Source: Kitasatospora phosalacinea | Lineage (GTDB): Bacteria > Actinomycetota > Actinomycetes > Streptomycetales > Streptomycetaceae | NCBI RefSeq assembly: GCF_030268885.1 | Contig: NZ_BSSA01000002.1 | Coordinates: forward strand, 310,001-374,000 | Direction of reading: 5' to 3' | DNA: 64,000 nucleotides | Shown here: piece after piece, positions 1 through 8,865 of the stretch | Position numbering within the stretch: position 1 is the first letter of the stretch | How the letters are laid out: each line of letters starts with the position of its first letter | Notes under the pieces: model-generated | The model's input: the letters and a program-made list of their open reading frames with translations, nothing else | The model's database searches: none | What the model was told of the DNA's origin: nothing | Position numbers and translations under genes: made by a program

Positions 1-213
1 GAGGGCCTCGCCGACGAGGCGTTCTTCGCCGAGGTCGAGGCCGAGAGCGAGAAGCTGGGCCTGCGCGTGCGGGAGGGCGTCCGCTCGATGCCCGACCCGG
101 ACCCGACCCTGATCTTCGACCACGCCTACAGCGAGCCGCACCCGCTGGTCGACGAGGAACGCGCCGAGTACGAGGCGTACGCCGCCTCCTTCGAGGGTGG
201 GGAGCACCACTGA
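1..213 (+). CDS. bkdA: 2-oxo acid dehydrogenase E1 alpha subunit, C-terminal end (partial)
   Basis: Only the last 70 codons are in the window; the gene begins before base 1. The visible tail is a charged helical segment (FFAEVEAESEKLGLRVREG) followed by a Pro/Asp-rich end with IFDHAYSEPHP, as expected for the C-terminus of the alpha chain of branched-chain-type E1 decarboxylases, where this region packs against the beta chain. Its TGA shares one base with the ATG of the E1 beta gene (TGATG), so the two subunits are translationally coupled. Assignment rests mainly on the order E1 alpha, E1 beta, E2; the thiamine-diphosphate site itself is not visible here. Confidence 0.85.
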   Translation, partial: EGLADEAFFAEVEAESEKLGLRVREGVRSMPDPDPTLIFDHAYSEPHPLVDEERAEYEAYAASFEGGEHH

Positions 214-1187
214 TGGCCGGCCAGCTCAGCATCGCCAAGGCGCTCAACGAGGCGCTGCGCAAGTCGCTGGAGAGCGACCCGAAGACCGTCCTGATGGGCG
301 AGGACATCGGCAAGCTCGGCGGCGTCTTCCGGATCACCGACGGCCTGCAGAAGGACTTCGGCGACGACCGGGTGATCGACACCCCGCTCGCCGAGTCCGG
401 CATCGTCGGCACCGCGATCGGCCTCGCGCTGCGCGGCTACCGCCCGGTGGTGGAGATCCAGTTCGACGGCTTCGTCTACCCGGCCTTCGACCAGATCGTC
501 TCCCAGCTCGCCAAGATGCACGCCCGGGCGCTCGGCCACGTCAAGATGCCGATCACCGTGCGCATCCCGTTCGGCGGCGGCATCGGCGCGGTCGAGCACC
601 ACAGCGAGTCGCACGAGGCGTACTTCGCGCACACCGCCGGTCTGCGGGTGGTCAGCCCGTCCAACGCGCACGACGCGCACTGGATGCTGCGCCAGGCCAT
701 CGAGTCGGACGACCCGGTGGTCTTCCTGGAGCCCAAGCGCCGCTACTGGGACAAGGGCGAGGTCGGCGAGGACCCGATGCTGCCGCTGCACTCGGCGCGC
801 GTCGTCCGGCCCGGCACCGACGCCACGCTGATCGCGTACGGCCCGATGGTCAAGGTCTGCCAGGAGGCCGCGCAGGCCGCCGAGGAGGACGGCCGCCGGC
901 TGGAGGTGGTCGACCTGCGCTCGCTGTCGCCGATCGACTTCGCCACCCTGGAGGAGTCCGTCAAGCGCACCGGCCGCGGCATCGTCGTGCACGAGGCCCC
1001 GGTCTTCCTCGGCCTCGGCGCCGAGCTCGCCGCCCGGCTCACCGAGCGCTGCTTCTACCACCTGGAGGCGCCGATCCTGCGGGTCGGCGGCTACCACGCG
1101 CCGTACCCGCCGTCGCGGGTCGAGGAGACCTACCTCCCCGACCTGGACCGCGTGCTCGACGCCGTCGACCGCGCGCTCGCGTTCTGA
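213..1187 (+). CDS. bkdB: 2-oxo acid dehydrogenase E1 beta subunit (branched-chain type)
   Basis: 324 residues, the usual length for an E1 beta chain. With E1 alpha it carries out thiamine-diphosphate-dependent oxidative decarboxylation of branched-chain 2-oxo acids and feeds acyl groups to E2; in actinomycetes these supply starter units for branched fatty acids. Visible family hallmarks are the N-terminal pyrimidine-binding domain with VLMGEDIGKLGGVFR and DTPLAESGIVGTAIGLA, the loop RIPFGGGIGAVEHHSESHEA, and the C-terminal transketolase-like domain with LEVVDLRSLSPIDFATL and VHEAP. The start ATG overlaps the upstream stop by one base; the E2 gene follows after 13 nt. I prefer the bkd to the pdh assignment because of the separate alpha/beta organisation and sequence style; substrate preference is not proven. 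Confidence 0.93.
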   Translation: MAGQLSIAKALNEALRKSLESDPKTVLMGEDIGKLGGVFRITDGLQKDFGDDRVIDTPLAESGIVGTAIGLALRGYRPVVEIQFDGFVYPAFDQIVSQLAKMHARALGHVKMPITVRIPFGGGIGAVEHHSESHEAYFAHTAGLRVVSPSNAHDAHWMLRQAIESDDPVVFLEPKRRYWDKGEVGEDPMLPLHSARVVRPGTDATLIAYGPMVKVCQEAAQAAEEDGRRLEVVDLRSLSPIDFATLEESVKRTGRGIVVHEAPVFLGLGAELAARLTERCFYHLEAPILRVGGYHAPYPPSRVEETYLPDLDRVLDAVDRALAF

Positions 1188-1200
1188 ACAGGGGGACGGG

Positions 1201-2661
1201 ATGACCACTGACGTTCACTCGCTCCGCGAGTTCAAGATGCCCGACGTGGGCGAGGGCCTCACCGAGGCCGAGATCCTCACCTGGTACGTGAAGCCGGGCG
1301 ACACCGTCACCGACGGGCAGGTGGTCTGCGAGGTGGAGACCGCCAAGGCCGCCGTCGAGCTGCCGATCCCGTTCACCGGCGTGGTCGAGGCGCTGCACTT
1401 CCCGGCGGGTGCCACCGTCGACGTCGGCACGCCGATCATCGCGGTGGCCGTGGCGGGCGCGGCGCCCGCCGGGGCCGGTGCTGCTGCCCCTGCTGCTGCG
1501 CCCGCGCCCGCCGCCGCCGAGGCGCCCGCCGCCGAGGCGGAGCCGGAGCGGCGCGAGGTGCTGGTCGGGTACGGGCCGCGCACCGGTTCGGTGCAGCGCC
1601 GGGCCCGCCGCACCAACGGGACGGCCGCCGCGGCCGCCGCCCCGGTGGCCCCGGCCGCTCCGGTGGCGCCCGCTGCTCCGGTGGCTCCGGCCGCTCCGGC
1701 GGCTCCGGCGCCCGCCGCCCCGGCCGTTCCGACCGGGGAGGGGGAGCGCCCGCTGGCCAAGCCGCCGGTGCGCAAGCTCGCCAAGGACCTCGGGATCGAC
1801 CTGCGCGCCGTGGTGCCGACCGGCCCCAACGGCGTGATCACCCGCGAGGACGTGCACGCCGCGGCGAGCACCGCCGCCGAGGCGGTCGTCGAGCCGGTGG
1901 CGGCCCCCGCGGAGCCGGTGGCCGAGGCGGCGCCCGCGCTGCCGGTGCCGAGCGCGGCCGGGGACGTCCGGGTGCCGGTGAAGGGCGTGCGCAAGGCCAC
2001 CGCGCAGGCGATGGTGGCCTCCGCGTTCACCGCGCCGCACGTCACCGAGTTCGTCCAGGTCGACGTGACCCGGACGATGAAGCTGGTGCGCCGGCTCAAG
2101 GAGAGCGGCGAACTCGGCGCCGGGGTGCGGGTCAGCCCGCTGCTGCTGGTCGCCAAGGCGCTGCTCACCGCCGTCAAGCGGCACCCGGAGATCAACGCCA
2201 GCTGGGACGAGGCGGCCCAGGAGATCGTCATCCGGGGCGCGGTCAACCTCGGCATCGCCGCGGCCACCCCGCGCGGCCTGATCGTCCCGAACATCAAGGA
2301 CGCGGGCTCCCGCACCCTCTCCCAACTGGCGATCGCCCTCGGCGAGTTGGTGGAGACCGCGCGGCAGGGCAAGACCTCCCCGGCGGACATGTCGGGCGGC
2401 AGCATCACCATCACCAACGTCGGCGTGTTCGGCGTCGACACCGGCACCCCGATCCTCAACCCCGGCGAGGCCGCCATCCTGGCCTTCGGCGCGGTCCGGG
2501 AGCTGCCGTGGGTGCACAAGGGCAAGGTGGTGCCCCGCCAGGTCACCACGCTGGCGCTCTCCTTCGACCACCGGTTGGTCGACGGCGAGCTGGGCTCCAA
2601 GGTGCTGGCGGACACCGCCGCGATCCTGGAGCACCCGAAGCGCCTGATCACCTGGGGCTGA
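1201..2661 (+). CDS. bkdC: Dihydrolipoamide acyltransferase (E2) of the 2-oxo acid dehydrogenase
   Basis: 486 residues. It transfers the acyl group from E1 through a lipoyl arm to coenzyme A and forms the core of the complex. An N-terminal lipoyl domain (about 10-85) carries the EVETAKA motif, so Lys49 is the predicted lipoylation site. A flexible linker rich in Ala and Pro, with repeats of APVAPAAPVAP, spans roughly 90-180. A peripheral-subunit-binding domain follows (about 185-220, VRKLAKDLGIDL ... GPNGVITREDV), and the catalytic domain fills 255-486, with the active-site SFDHRLVDG placing His457 and Asp461. It lies 13 nt after E1 beta with GGGGGA as ribosome-binding site and is the last gene of the operon. 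Confidence 0.95.
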   Translation: MTTDVHSLREFKMPDVGEGLTEAEILTWYVKPGDTVTDGQVVCEVETAKAAVELPIPFTGVVEALHFPAGATVDVGTPIIAVAVAGAAPAGAGAAAPAAAPAPAAAEAPAAEAEPERREVLVGYGPRTGSVQRRARRTNGTAAAAAAPVAPAAPVAPAAPVAPAAPAAPAPAAPAVPTGEGERPLAKPPVRKLAKDLGIDLRAVVPTGPNGVITREDVHAAASTAAEAVVEPVAAPAEPVAEAAPALPVPSAAGDVRVPVKGVRKATAQAMVASAFTAPHVTEFVQVDVTRTMKLVRRLKESGELGAGVRVSPLLLVAKALLTAVKRHPEINASWDEAAQEIVIRGAVNLGIAAATPRGLIVPNIKDAGSRTLSQLAIALGELVETARQGKTSPADMSGGSITITNVGVFGVDTGTPILNPGEAAILAFGAVRELPWVHKGKVVPRQVTTLALSFDHRLVDGELGSKVLADTAAILEHPKRLITWG

Positions 2662-2775
2662 CGCCGCCCCGCCCGCAGGACCCCGCCGGGCCCCGCTCCG
2701 CAGCACGCCGGAGCGGGGCCCGGTGCGTACGGGGCCGGTGCGGTGCGTGCAGGGTCGGGGCGTGCGGGGCCGGGC

Positions 2776-3039
2776 TCAGGGCCGGGCGGAGCGCCAGCTG
2801 GCGCCGGCCAGGGCGTGGAAGCCCTCGGCGGCGGGGCGGCCGAGGCCGAGGGCGGTGCAGAGCAGGGCGGCGGTGGCGGGGCGCGGCCCGGCCACGCCGC
2901 GTTCGAGGTCGGACAGGGTGCGGATGCCGACCCCCGCCTTGGCGGCCAGCTCCTCCTGGGTCAGCCGGGCGGTCCGCCGGTGCGCACGCAGTGCGCGGCC
3001 GAACGTCTCGCGCGGGTCGTTCTCCCGTCGGGTCTCCAC
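2776..3039 (-). CDS. Small XRE-family transcriptional regulator
   Basis: A compact single-domain helix-turn-helix protein, 87 residues from the GTG at 3039 (an in-frame ATG at 3126 would give 116). The segment FGRALRAHRRTARLTQEELA followed by AKAGVGIRTLSDLERG is a textbook HTH_3 fold, helices 2 and 3 being TQEELAAKAG and GIRTLSDLERG. There is no sensory domain. The start is uncertain: the upstream portion of the longer frame is low-complexity and RNDRGGE-like, so I favour the shorter product. It stands alone between the convergent bkd operon and the divergent protease gene, and could regulate the latter, but nothing in the sequence proves this. Confidence 0.75.
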   Translation of the reverse strand: METRRENDPRETFGRALRAHRRTARLTQEELAAKAGVGIRTLSDLERGVAGPRPATAALLCTALGLGRPAAEGFHALAGASWRSARP

Positions 3040-3305
3040 GGCCTCGCCCCCCCTGTCGTTCCCCCGTCCGGCAGCGTATCCCGTCCGGACGGGAGCCGTT
3101 CGCCTTTCCAACTCGGCTGCGGGCATGCGGAATTGGCGGTTCCGTCGGCGGCCTAGCGGAAATCACCCGGCCGGGTCCGGCATTGGGCCGCCCGAGGGAG
3201 TTTCGCGCCGCCCCCGCCCGGGCCGGGGCCGCGACGGGTACGTGTGTGCGACCAAGCCGCCCGCGCAGCCAGGCCGGGCGGCCGTCGCAGCGAGGACCCC
3301 CGCGT

Positions 3306-4529
3306 ATGCCGACTGGTGCTCCCGGCCCCGTGATGCGTTCTGCGGCCGCCCTGCTCCTGGTGGCCGCCGCCGTGCTGCCCGCCGTGGTGGAACTGGCCTC
3401 GCCCGCGCCCTCGACGGCGATAGGGCCGCCGCCCGGCCCGGACCGGGCGCTGCCGCCGGTCTCCCACCCCGACCTGCGGCCCCCCGGCGCGCCCTCGGTC
3501 GACCTGCGGCTGACCGGCGACGCGTCCAACCGGATCACCCTGGTGCTGCTCGGCGACGGCTACACCGCGGCCCAGCAGCAGCTGTTCCACGAGCAGGCGG
3601 ACCGGGCCTGGCGGGCGCTGCTGGAGATCGAGCCGTTCCGCACCTACCAGGGGTTCTTCAACATACGGCGGGTGGACGTGGTCTCCCCGGTGCCCGGCAT
3701 CGCGGAGACCGAGAGCGCCGGGAAGTCCACCGCCACCCCGCTCGGGATGCACTTCTGGTGCGAGGGCACCGCCCGCCTGCTGTGCGCGGACGAGCAGGCC
3801 ACCGCCCGCTGGGCCGGGCAGGGCGACGGGCCGCAGTACCTGATCGCGCTGGCCAACTCCACCGAGTACGGCGGCGCGGGCGGCACCGGCGTGACCACCC
3901 TGGCGGGCGGCAGCCCGGACGCCGGGCGGATCATCCAGCACGAGATCGGGCACACCGTCGGCACCCTCGGCGACGAGTACGACTCGGCGCCGAACGACCC
4001 GGACTACCCGAACCTGTCCGCGGTGGACGCCGAGGAGATGCTGCGCGAGCGGACCAAGTGGTGGCGCTGGCTGGGCGCCGAGTCGCCGGACGGCGGCGGG
4101 ACGGTCGGTGCGTACCGCAGTGCCAACGGCCTGTACCGGCCGACCGCCGATTCGGTGATGCGCACCCTGGGCAGCACGTACAACCTGCCCTCCCGGGAGG
4201 CGATCGTCGAGCAGCTGTACCGCCGGGTGAAGCCGACCGACGACCCCGAGCCGGCCCCCGGGCAGGTCGACGGGCGGCCCAAGCTGCACGTGCGGCCGCT
4301 GGCGCTGACCGGCCCGCGGCAGCTGCGGGTCAGCTGGTCGCTGGACGGGAAGCCGGTGGAGGCCAGCAGCGCGGACGGCACCTGGCTGGACAGCGGGACG
4401 CTGGCGCTGGAGCCGGGCGGGAAGCACACCGTCACGGCGACCGTCCAGGACACCACCGACTGGGTGCGCGACGAGGCGTTCCGCAACCAGTACATGACCC
4501 GGACGGTGAACTGGACGCTCACCGGTTGA
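3306..4529 (+). CDS. Secreted M64-family (IgA peptidase-like) zinc metalloprotease
   Basis: 407 residues from ATG 3306, which has GAGGA nine bases upstream (an internal ATG at 3333 is an alternative). A hydrophobic Ala/Leu/Val stretch at residues 10-32 is a Sec signal peptide or anchor, followed by a Pro-rich linker. The catalytic core starts near residue 60 with ITLVLLGDGYTAAQQQLF, typical of peptidase family M64. The zinc motif is QHEIGHTVGTLGDEYD: His212, Glu213 and His216, with the downstream DEY as in the family consensus HExxH...L.DEY. The C-terminal 100 residues look like a beta-sandwich accessory domain (LRVSWSLDGKPVEA). Role: extracellular protein hydrolysis, substrate unknown. Divergent from the XRE gene. 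Confidence 0.88.
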   Translation: MPTGAPGPVMRSAAALLLVAAAVLPAVVELASPAPSTAIGPPPGPDRALPPVSHPDLRPPGAPSVDLRLTGDASNRITLVLLGDGYTAAQQQLFHEQADRAWRALLEIEPFRTYQGFFNIRRVDVVSPVPGIAETESAGKSTATPLGMHFWCEGTARLLCADEQATARWAGQGDGPQYLIALANSTEYGGAGGTGVTTLAGGSPDAGRIIQHEIGHTVGTLGDEYDSAPNDPDYPNLSAVDAEEMLRERTKWWRWLGAESPDGGGTVGAYRSANGLYRPTADSVMRTLGSTYNLPSREAIVEQLYRRVKPTDDPEPAPGQVDGRPKLHVRPLALTGPRQLRVSWSLDGKPVEASSADGTWLDSGTLALEPGGKHTVTATVQDTTDWVRDEAFRNQYMTRTVNWTLTG

Positions 4530-4593
4530 AACCGGACGTTCCGTCGACCCCGGCCCAAAGGTCAGGTCATGGGATGACTAGCCTGGTCCCACT

Positions 4594-5955
4594 ATGAGCG
4601 TGGACCCCGCCCGCACCGCACCGTCCCTGTCCGCCCCCGCTCCCCGCCGCCCGGCCGACGCCCCCGTCGACGCCCCGGGCGCCGTCGCCGCCCCGGCGGC
4701 CGCCGTCTTCCACCCGCCGGGCGGCCGGGCCGCCTGGTTCGCCTGGACGGTCGGCGTCAGCGTCTACGTCCTCGCCGTCGTGCACCGCACCAGCCTCGGC
4801 GTGGCCGGGATGGACGCCGCCGCCCGGTTCGGCATCGGCGCCTCGGCCCTGTCCACCTTCTCGATCCTGCAGGTCCTGGTGTACGCCGGGATGCAGGTCC
4901 CGGTCGGCCTGCTGGTCGACCGGATCGGCCCGCGCCGGGTGCTGATGCTGGGCGTGGCGCTGATGAGCGCCGGGCAGCTGGCCTTCGCCTTCTCCACCGC
5001 GTTCGCGCCCGCGCTGGCCTCCCGGGCGGTGCTCGGCTGCGGCGACGCGATGACCTTCATCAGCGTGCTGCGGGTCGCCGCCCGCTGGTTCCCGGCCGCC
5101 CGCAACCCGTTCGTCGCCCAGCTCACCGGCCTGGTCGGCACCGGCGGCAACCTGTTCACCACCGTGGTGCTCGCGCAGGCGCTGCACACCGCCGGGTGGA
5201 GCACCACCTTCGGCGCGATCGCGCTGACCGGTGCGGTGGTCTTCGTCGCCGTGCTGGTGCTGCTCAGGGAGGCCCCGCCCGGCGCGCCGCAGCCGATCCG
5301 GCACGAGAGCCTGCGGCTGCCGGTCGGGCAGCAGATCCGGGCTGCCTGGTCCGAGCCCGGCACCCGGCTCGGCATGTGGGTGCACTTCACCACGGCCTTC
5401 CCGGCGTCCGCGTTCGGCCTGCTGTGGGGGATGCCGTACCTGGTCGAGGGGCAGGGCATGTCCCACGCCGGGGCGGGCGGCCTGCTCAGCCTGCTGGTGC
5501 TCAGCGGGATGGCCTTCGGCCTGCTGTTCGGCCGGCTGGTCTCCCGGTCGGCCGCCGCCCGGCTGCCGATCGCCTTCGCCGTGCTCGCCGTCACCGCGCT
5601 CTGCTGGACCGCCACCCTGGCCTGGCCGCACGGCCACCCGCCGCTGTGGCTGCTGGTGGTGCTGATGCTGGTGATGGGCAGCAACGGCCCGGCCTCGCTG
5701 ATCGGCCTCGACTACGCCCGTGCGTACAACCCCGCCGAGCGGATGGGCACCGCCTCCGGGATCGCCAACATGGGCGGGTTCATCGGCTCGATGATCACCC
5801 TGCTCGGCATCGGCGTCCTGCTGGACGCGCTCGCCGACCCGGGCAGCGACGGCTACGGCGCGCACGCCTACCAGCTGGCGTTCTGCTTCCAGCTGGTGCC
5901 GCTGCTGCTCGGGACGACGATGATCCTGCGGCTGCGCCGCAAGCTGGACCGGTAG
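4594..5955 (+). CDS. Major facilitator superfamily transporter
   Basis: 453 residues, the normal MFS size. About 45 disordered Ala/Pro residues precede twelve predicted membrane segments. The cytoplasmic loop between segments 2 and 3 carries the family A-motif-like GLLVDRIGPRRVLMLG. A central hydrophilic loop around residues 215-255 (LREAPPGAPQPIRHESLRLP) separates the two six-helix bundles. The sequence resembles the nitrate/sugar-phosphate-like branch of MFS more than drug exporters, but the substrate cannot be read from sequence. An extended -10-like TAGCCT lies about ten bases before the ATG, so the leader is very short. Monocistronic, between the protease gene and the convergent gene ending at 6001. 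Confidence 0.9.
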   Translation: MSVDPARTAPSLSAPAPRRPADAPVDAPGAVAAPAAAVFHPPGGRAAWFAWTVGVSVYVLAVVHRTSLGVAGMDAAARFGIGASALSTFSILQVLVYAGMQVPVGLLVDRIGPRRVLMLGVALMSAGQLAFAFSTAFAPALASRAVLGCGDAMTFISVLRVAARWFPAARNPFVAQLTGLVGTGGNLFTTVVLAQALHTAGWSTTFGAIALTGAVVFVAVLVLLREAPPGAPQPIRHESLRLPVGQQIRAAWSEPGTRLGMWVHFTTAFPASAFGLLWGMPYLVEGQGMSHAGAGGLLSLLVLSGMAFGLLFGRLVSRSAAARLPIAFAVLAVTALCWTATLAWPHGHPPLWLLVVLMLVMGSNGPASLIGLDYARAYNPAERMGTASGIANMGGFIGSMITLLGIGVLLDALADPGSDGYGAHAYQLAFCFQLVPLLLGTTMILRLRRKLDR

Positions 5956-6000
5956 CGGACCGGTAGCGGACGGGGGCCCGGGGGCGCGCTCAGCGGGCGT

Positions 6001-6828
6001 TCAGGGGGTGCTCGCCAGGTGGGCGAGCACCCGGGCGCCGAGCTCCTGGTCGCCGATCACGTTGACGATCGCGGTCTCCGGGCGGACCCGGCCGCAGCAC
6101 AGCCGGACGAAGGTCTGCCAGTCCATCGACAGCCGCACCTCGGGGGCCAGCACCACCGACTCGTCCACGGTCCCGCGGCCGTCCGGGCCGATCCGCACGG
6201 TGCGGTGGAACGGCAGCGCGCCCGCGACGTCGAAGGCCACCGTGCTGCCGATCGGGGCGCCCGCCCCCTTGGCGACCTGCTTGGGAAGCGTCCCGATCAG
6301 CCAGTCCCGGGTGACCAGCGCGGCCGGGGAGTCCAGGTTGCCCGGCGTCTGCAGGGCGCGCCGCAGGTCCTGCTCGTGCACCCACACGTCGAAGGCCCGC
6401 AGCCGGAGCAGCGTCGCGTACGGGACGTCCCGGGCCAGCGGGCCGCCGGGGAAGCGCACCAGGTCCTCCGGCTCGTGCTTGGCGTTGCGCAGCGCCCGGG
6501 AGCGCCGGATGACCGTGTACTCCAGCTCGCTGGTGATCTCCACCGGCGTCCAGCAGCGGCGCTTGTCGACCGGCAGCTCCATGTACCGGGTGAACTCGTC
6601 GGTGACGTGCCGCAGGTCGCGCGGGAGGGCGTGGATCGGGCGCGGGTCGCCGAGCAGCTCCGACTCCACGCCGATGATGTGCGAGACCACGTCCCGCACC
6701 GACCAGCCGGGGCACTCGGTGGCCCGGTTCCACGCGTCGGTCGGCAGTGCGGCGAGCAGCTCGGATATCGACTCGATCGACTGCGTCCACGCGTCGGTGT
6801 ACGCCTGCACGCTCTGCTTGTCCGTCAC
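6001..6828 (-). CDS. Maleylpyruvate isomerase family mycothiol-dependent enzyme
   Basis: 275 residues from GTG 6828, chosen because GGAG sits six bases upstream; a longer in-frame start at 6894 lacks a good site. The N-terminal DinB/MPI four-helix fold is recognisable from AWNRATECPGWSVRDVVSHI and LRLRAFDVWVHEQDLRRAL, where the histidines fall at the expected metal-binding places of the maleylpyruvate isomerase N-terminal domain. A C-terminal beta-alpha domain of SCP-2-like character follows (MDWQTFVRLCCGR). Such proteins are thought to use mycothiol as cofactor in actinobacteria; the substrate here is unknown. It is divergent from the amidase gene at 6987, sharing a 158-bp control region. 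Confidence 0.82.
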   Translation of the reverse strand: MTDKQSVQAYTDAWTQSIESISELLAALPTDAWNRATECPGWSVRDVVSHIIGVESELLGDPRPIHALPRDLRHVTDEFTRYMELPVDKRRCWTPVEITSELEYTVIRRSRALRNAKHEPEDLVRFPGGPLARDVPYATLLRLRAFDVWVHEQDLRRALQTPGNLDSPAALVTRDWLIGTLPKQVAKGAGAPIGSTVAFDVAGALPFHRTVRIGPDGRGTVDESVVLAPEVRLSMDWQTFVRLCCGRVRPETAIVNVIGDQELGARVLAHLASTP

Positions 6829-6986
6829 GGGTATCTCCGGCCCCTCCGTCGGCTTGCGTCGTCCCACGTCGTCCGGGCTGCCGAGACCTCGCACGGACGC
6901 GCATACGGCACGTTACGCTGCCGGGTGAGAGCAGGGCAGCGCTTTCGGGTGACGATCGTAGGACTCTTGCCGTGGACGGTGGTACT

Positions 6987-7784
6987 GTGCGCGCTTCATT
7001 GATCCAACTCGCCGTGTCGGACGCCGAGCCGCCCGCCGAGCGACGGGCCAGGGCCGCGGCGCTGGTCCGCGCCCAGGAGGGCGCCGACCTGGTGGTGCTG
7101 CCCGAGCTGTGGCCGGTCGGCGGCTTCGCCTACGACGCCTGGCCGACCGGTGCCGAACCGCTGGACGGCCCCACCGCCGAGACGATGTCCGCCGCCGCGA
7201 AGGCGGTGGGCTGCTGGCTGCACGCCGGGTCGATCGTCGAACGGGACCCGGACGGTCCGATCTACAACACCTCGCTGCTGTTCGCCCCCGACGGCGAGCT
7301 CGTCCGCACCTACCGCAAGATCCACCGCTTCGGCTTCGACAGCGGCGAGGCCGTCGCGATGGGCGCCGGGCAGGAGATCGTCACCGCGGACGCCGGGTTC
7401 GCCGTGCTGGGCCTGGCCACCTGCTACGACCTGCGCTTCCCCGAGCTGTTCCGGGCGCTGCTGGACGGCGGCGCCGAACTGCTGGTCGTCCCGGCCGCCT
7501 GGCCCGCCCGCCGGGCCGAGCACTGGAACCTGCTGGCCCGGGCCCGGGCCGTCGAGGAGCAGGCCCTGGTGCTGGCCTGCAACACCGCGGGCACCCACGG
7601 CGGGGTCGAGCAGGCCGGGCGCAGCATCGTCGTCGACTCCTGGGGCCGGGTGCTGGCCGAGGCCGGGCCGGACGAGCAGGTGCTCACCGTCGACTTCGAC
7701 CCCGCCGAGGTCGCCAAGTGCCGGGCCGACTTCCCGGTCCACCGGGACCGGCTGCTCGGCATCCCCGCCCCCGTGCAGCGCTGA
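6987..7784 (+). CDS. Carbon-nitrogen hydrolase (nitrilase-superfamily amidase)
   Basis: 265 residues. The nitrilase alpha-beta-beta-alpha fold is clear from the catalytic triad: Glu40 in VLPELWPVGG, Lys111 in TYRKIHRFGF and Cys146 in LATCYDLRFPELF. This set of flanking sequences resembles the omega-amidase / deaminated-glutathione-amidase branch, so hydrolysis of an amide such as 2-oxoglutaramate is plausible but unproven. Start: GTG 6987 gives the usual VRASLIQLAV beginning; the site before it is weak. Divergent from the maleylpyruvate isomerase-like gene. A GntR-family regulator gene follows in the same direction 134 nt later. Confidence 0.9.
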   Translation: MRASLIQLAVSDAEPPAERRARAAALVRAQEGADLVVLPELWPVGGFAYDAWPTGAEPLDGPTAETMSAAAKAVGCWLHAGSIVERDPDGPIYNTSLLFAPDGELVRTYRKIHRFGFDSGEAVAMGAGQEIVTADAGFAVLGLATCYDLRFPELFRALLDGGAELLVVPAAWPARRAEHWNLLARARAVEEQALVLACNTAGTHGGVEQAGRSIVVDSWGRVLAEAGPDEQVLTVDFDPAEVAKCRADFPVHRDRLLGIPAPVQR

Positions 7785-7918
7785 GCGGACGGAACCGACG
7801 GCAAGGGCACGGATTTTTCCGCGCCCTTGGTCCGGATTGACCATTCCGGGGTACTCTGTGCGCGTTTTGTGAGCCGGGTCCCGGCCGTACGAGGGTGCGG
7901 CACGGAGAGGGGGCGGCC

Positions 7919-8821
7919 ATGACCGCTGCGGGAGCCGGGGGCGGGCGCGCCCTGATCCGGCGCAACAGCCTGCGCGAGCAGATCGCCGACGCCCTGCGCG
8001 ACGAGATGATGGCCGGGCGGCTCCCGGCCGGGCGCAACTTCACCGTCAAGGAGATCGCCGACATCTACGGCGTCTCCGCCACCCCCGCCCGCGAGGCCCT
8101 GGTCGACCTCGCCGCCCAGGGGCTGCTGGTCAGCGAACCGCACCGCGGCTACACCGTCCCCGAGTACACCTGGGACGACTTCCTGGAGATCTTCGAGGCC
8201 CGCACCCTGCTCACCGACAACGCGCTGCGCCACCTGGGCGCCCGCGGCGAGCACCGCTACGACCGGGCCCGGCTGCCCTCGCTGCGCCGCCGCGCCGACG
8301 CCGCGGCCCGGGCCGCCCGGGCCGGGCAGCTCGACGTCCTGGTCGGCTGCGACCTGCGGTTCTGGCAGGAGGCCGCCGCGGTGCTGTGCAACGACCGGAT
8401 CGCCGACTACCTCGGCTGGCTGCGGATCCAGTCCTGGATGTTCGCCGCCCCGCACCTGCGGGCCCCGGGCGACGACCTGGCCGGCGTCTGCTGGGACAGG
8501 CACGGCGAACTCGTCGACCGGATCGAGGCCCGCGACCGGCACGGCGCGCACCGGGTCGTCAACGACTACAACCTGTTCACCGTCGAGCTCCTCGCCCGGC
8601 GGCTCGGCCGGTCCCTGGAGGACGTCGCCGTGCTCCGGCTGCTGCGCGAACCGGTCGGCCCGCCGCCCGCCGCGACGGTGGCGCAGCCGCCCGCGACCGG
8701 TCCCCGGCCCGCGTCCACCGCCGTCGGGTTGGGCCGGGTGCCGATGCCCCGCTTCGTGCCGCCCGGACGGTTCGCCCGGCCGTTCCGCCCGGGCAGCGGC
8801 GAGCCCGCCACGGGCCGGTAG
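7919..8821 (+). CDS. GntR-family transcriptional regulator with FCD-type domain
   Basis: 300 residues from ATG 7919, which has a strong GGAGAGGGGG upstream. The N-terminal winged helix (about 16-85) shows LREQIADALRDEMMAGRLPA and VKEIADIYGVSATPAREAL, typical of the FadR subfamily of GntR. The all-helical effector domain (about 95-240, starting DDFLEIFEARTLLTDNAL) is an FCD domain, usually binding a carboxylic acid and often a metal. The final 60 residues are Pro/Ala/Arg-rich and look disordered, which is longer than normal for the family. Target genes cannot be told; the upstream amidase gene or the gene that follows 44 nt later are the natural candidates. Confidence 0.88.
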   Translation: MTAAGAGGGRALIRRNSLREQIADALRDEMMAGRLPAGRNFTVKEIADIYGVSATPAREALVDLAAQGLLVSEPHRGYTVPEYTWDDFLEIFEARTLLTDNALRHLGARGEHRYDRARLPSLRRRADAAARAARAGQLDVLVGCDLRFWQEAAAVLCNDRIADYLGWLRIQSWMFAAPHLRAPGDDLAGVCWDRHGELVDRIEARDRHGAHRVVNDYNLFTVELLARRLGRSLEDVAVLRLLREPVGPPPAATVAQPPATGPRPASTAVGLGRVPMPRFVPPGRFARPFRPGSGEPATGR

Positions 8822-8865
8822 GGTTGGGGCCCGTTGCCCCGCCACCCGAGAGGATGAGCCGGCCC

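Noticed and set aside
4567..5865. Long minus-strand open frame opposite the MFS gene (432 codons)
   Set aside because: Composition is Gly/Arg/His-rich and mirrors the third-position bias of the real gene; typical shadow in high-GC DNA.
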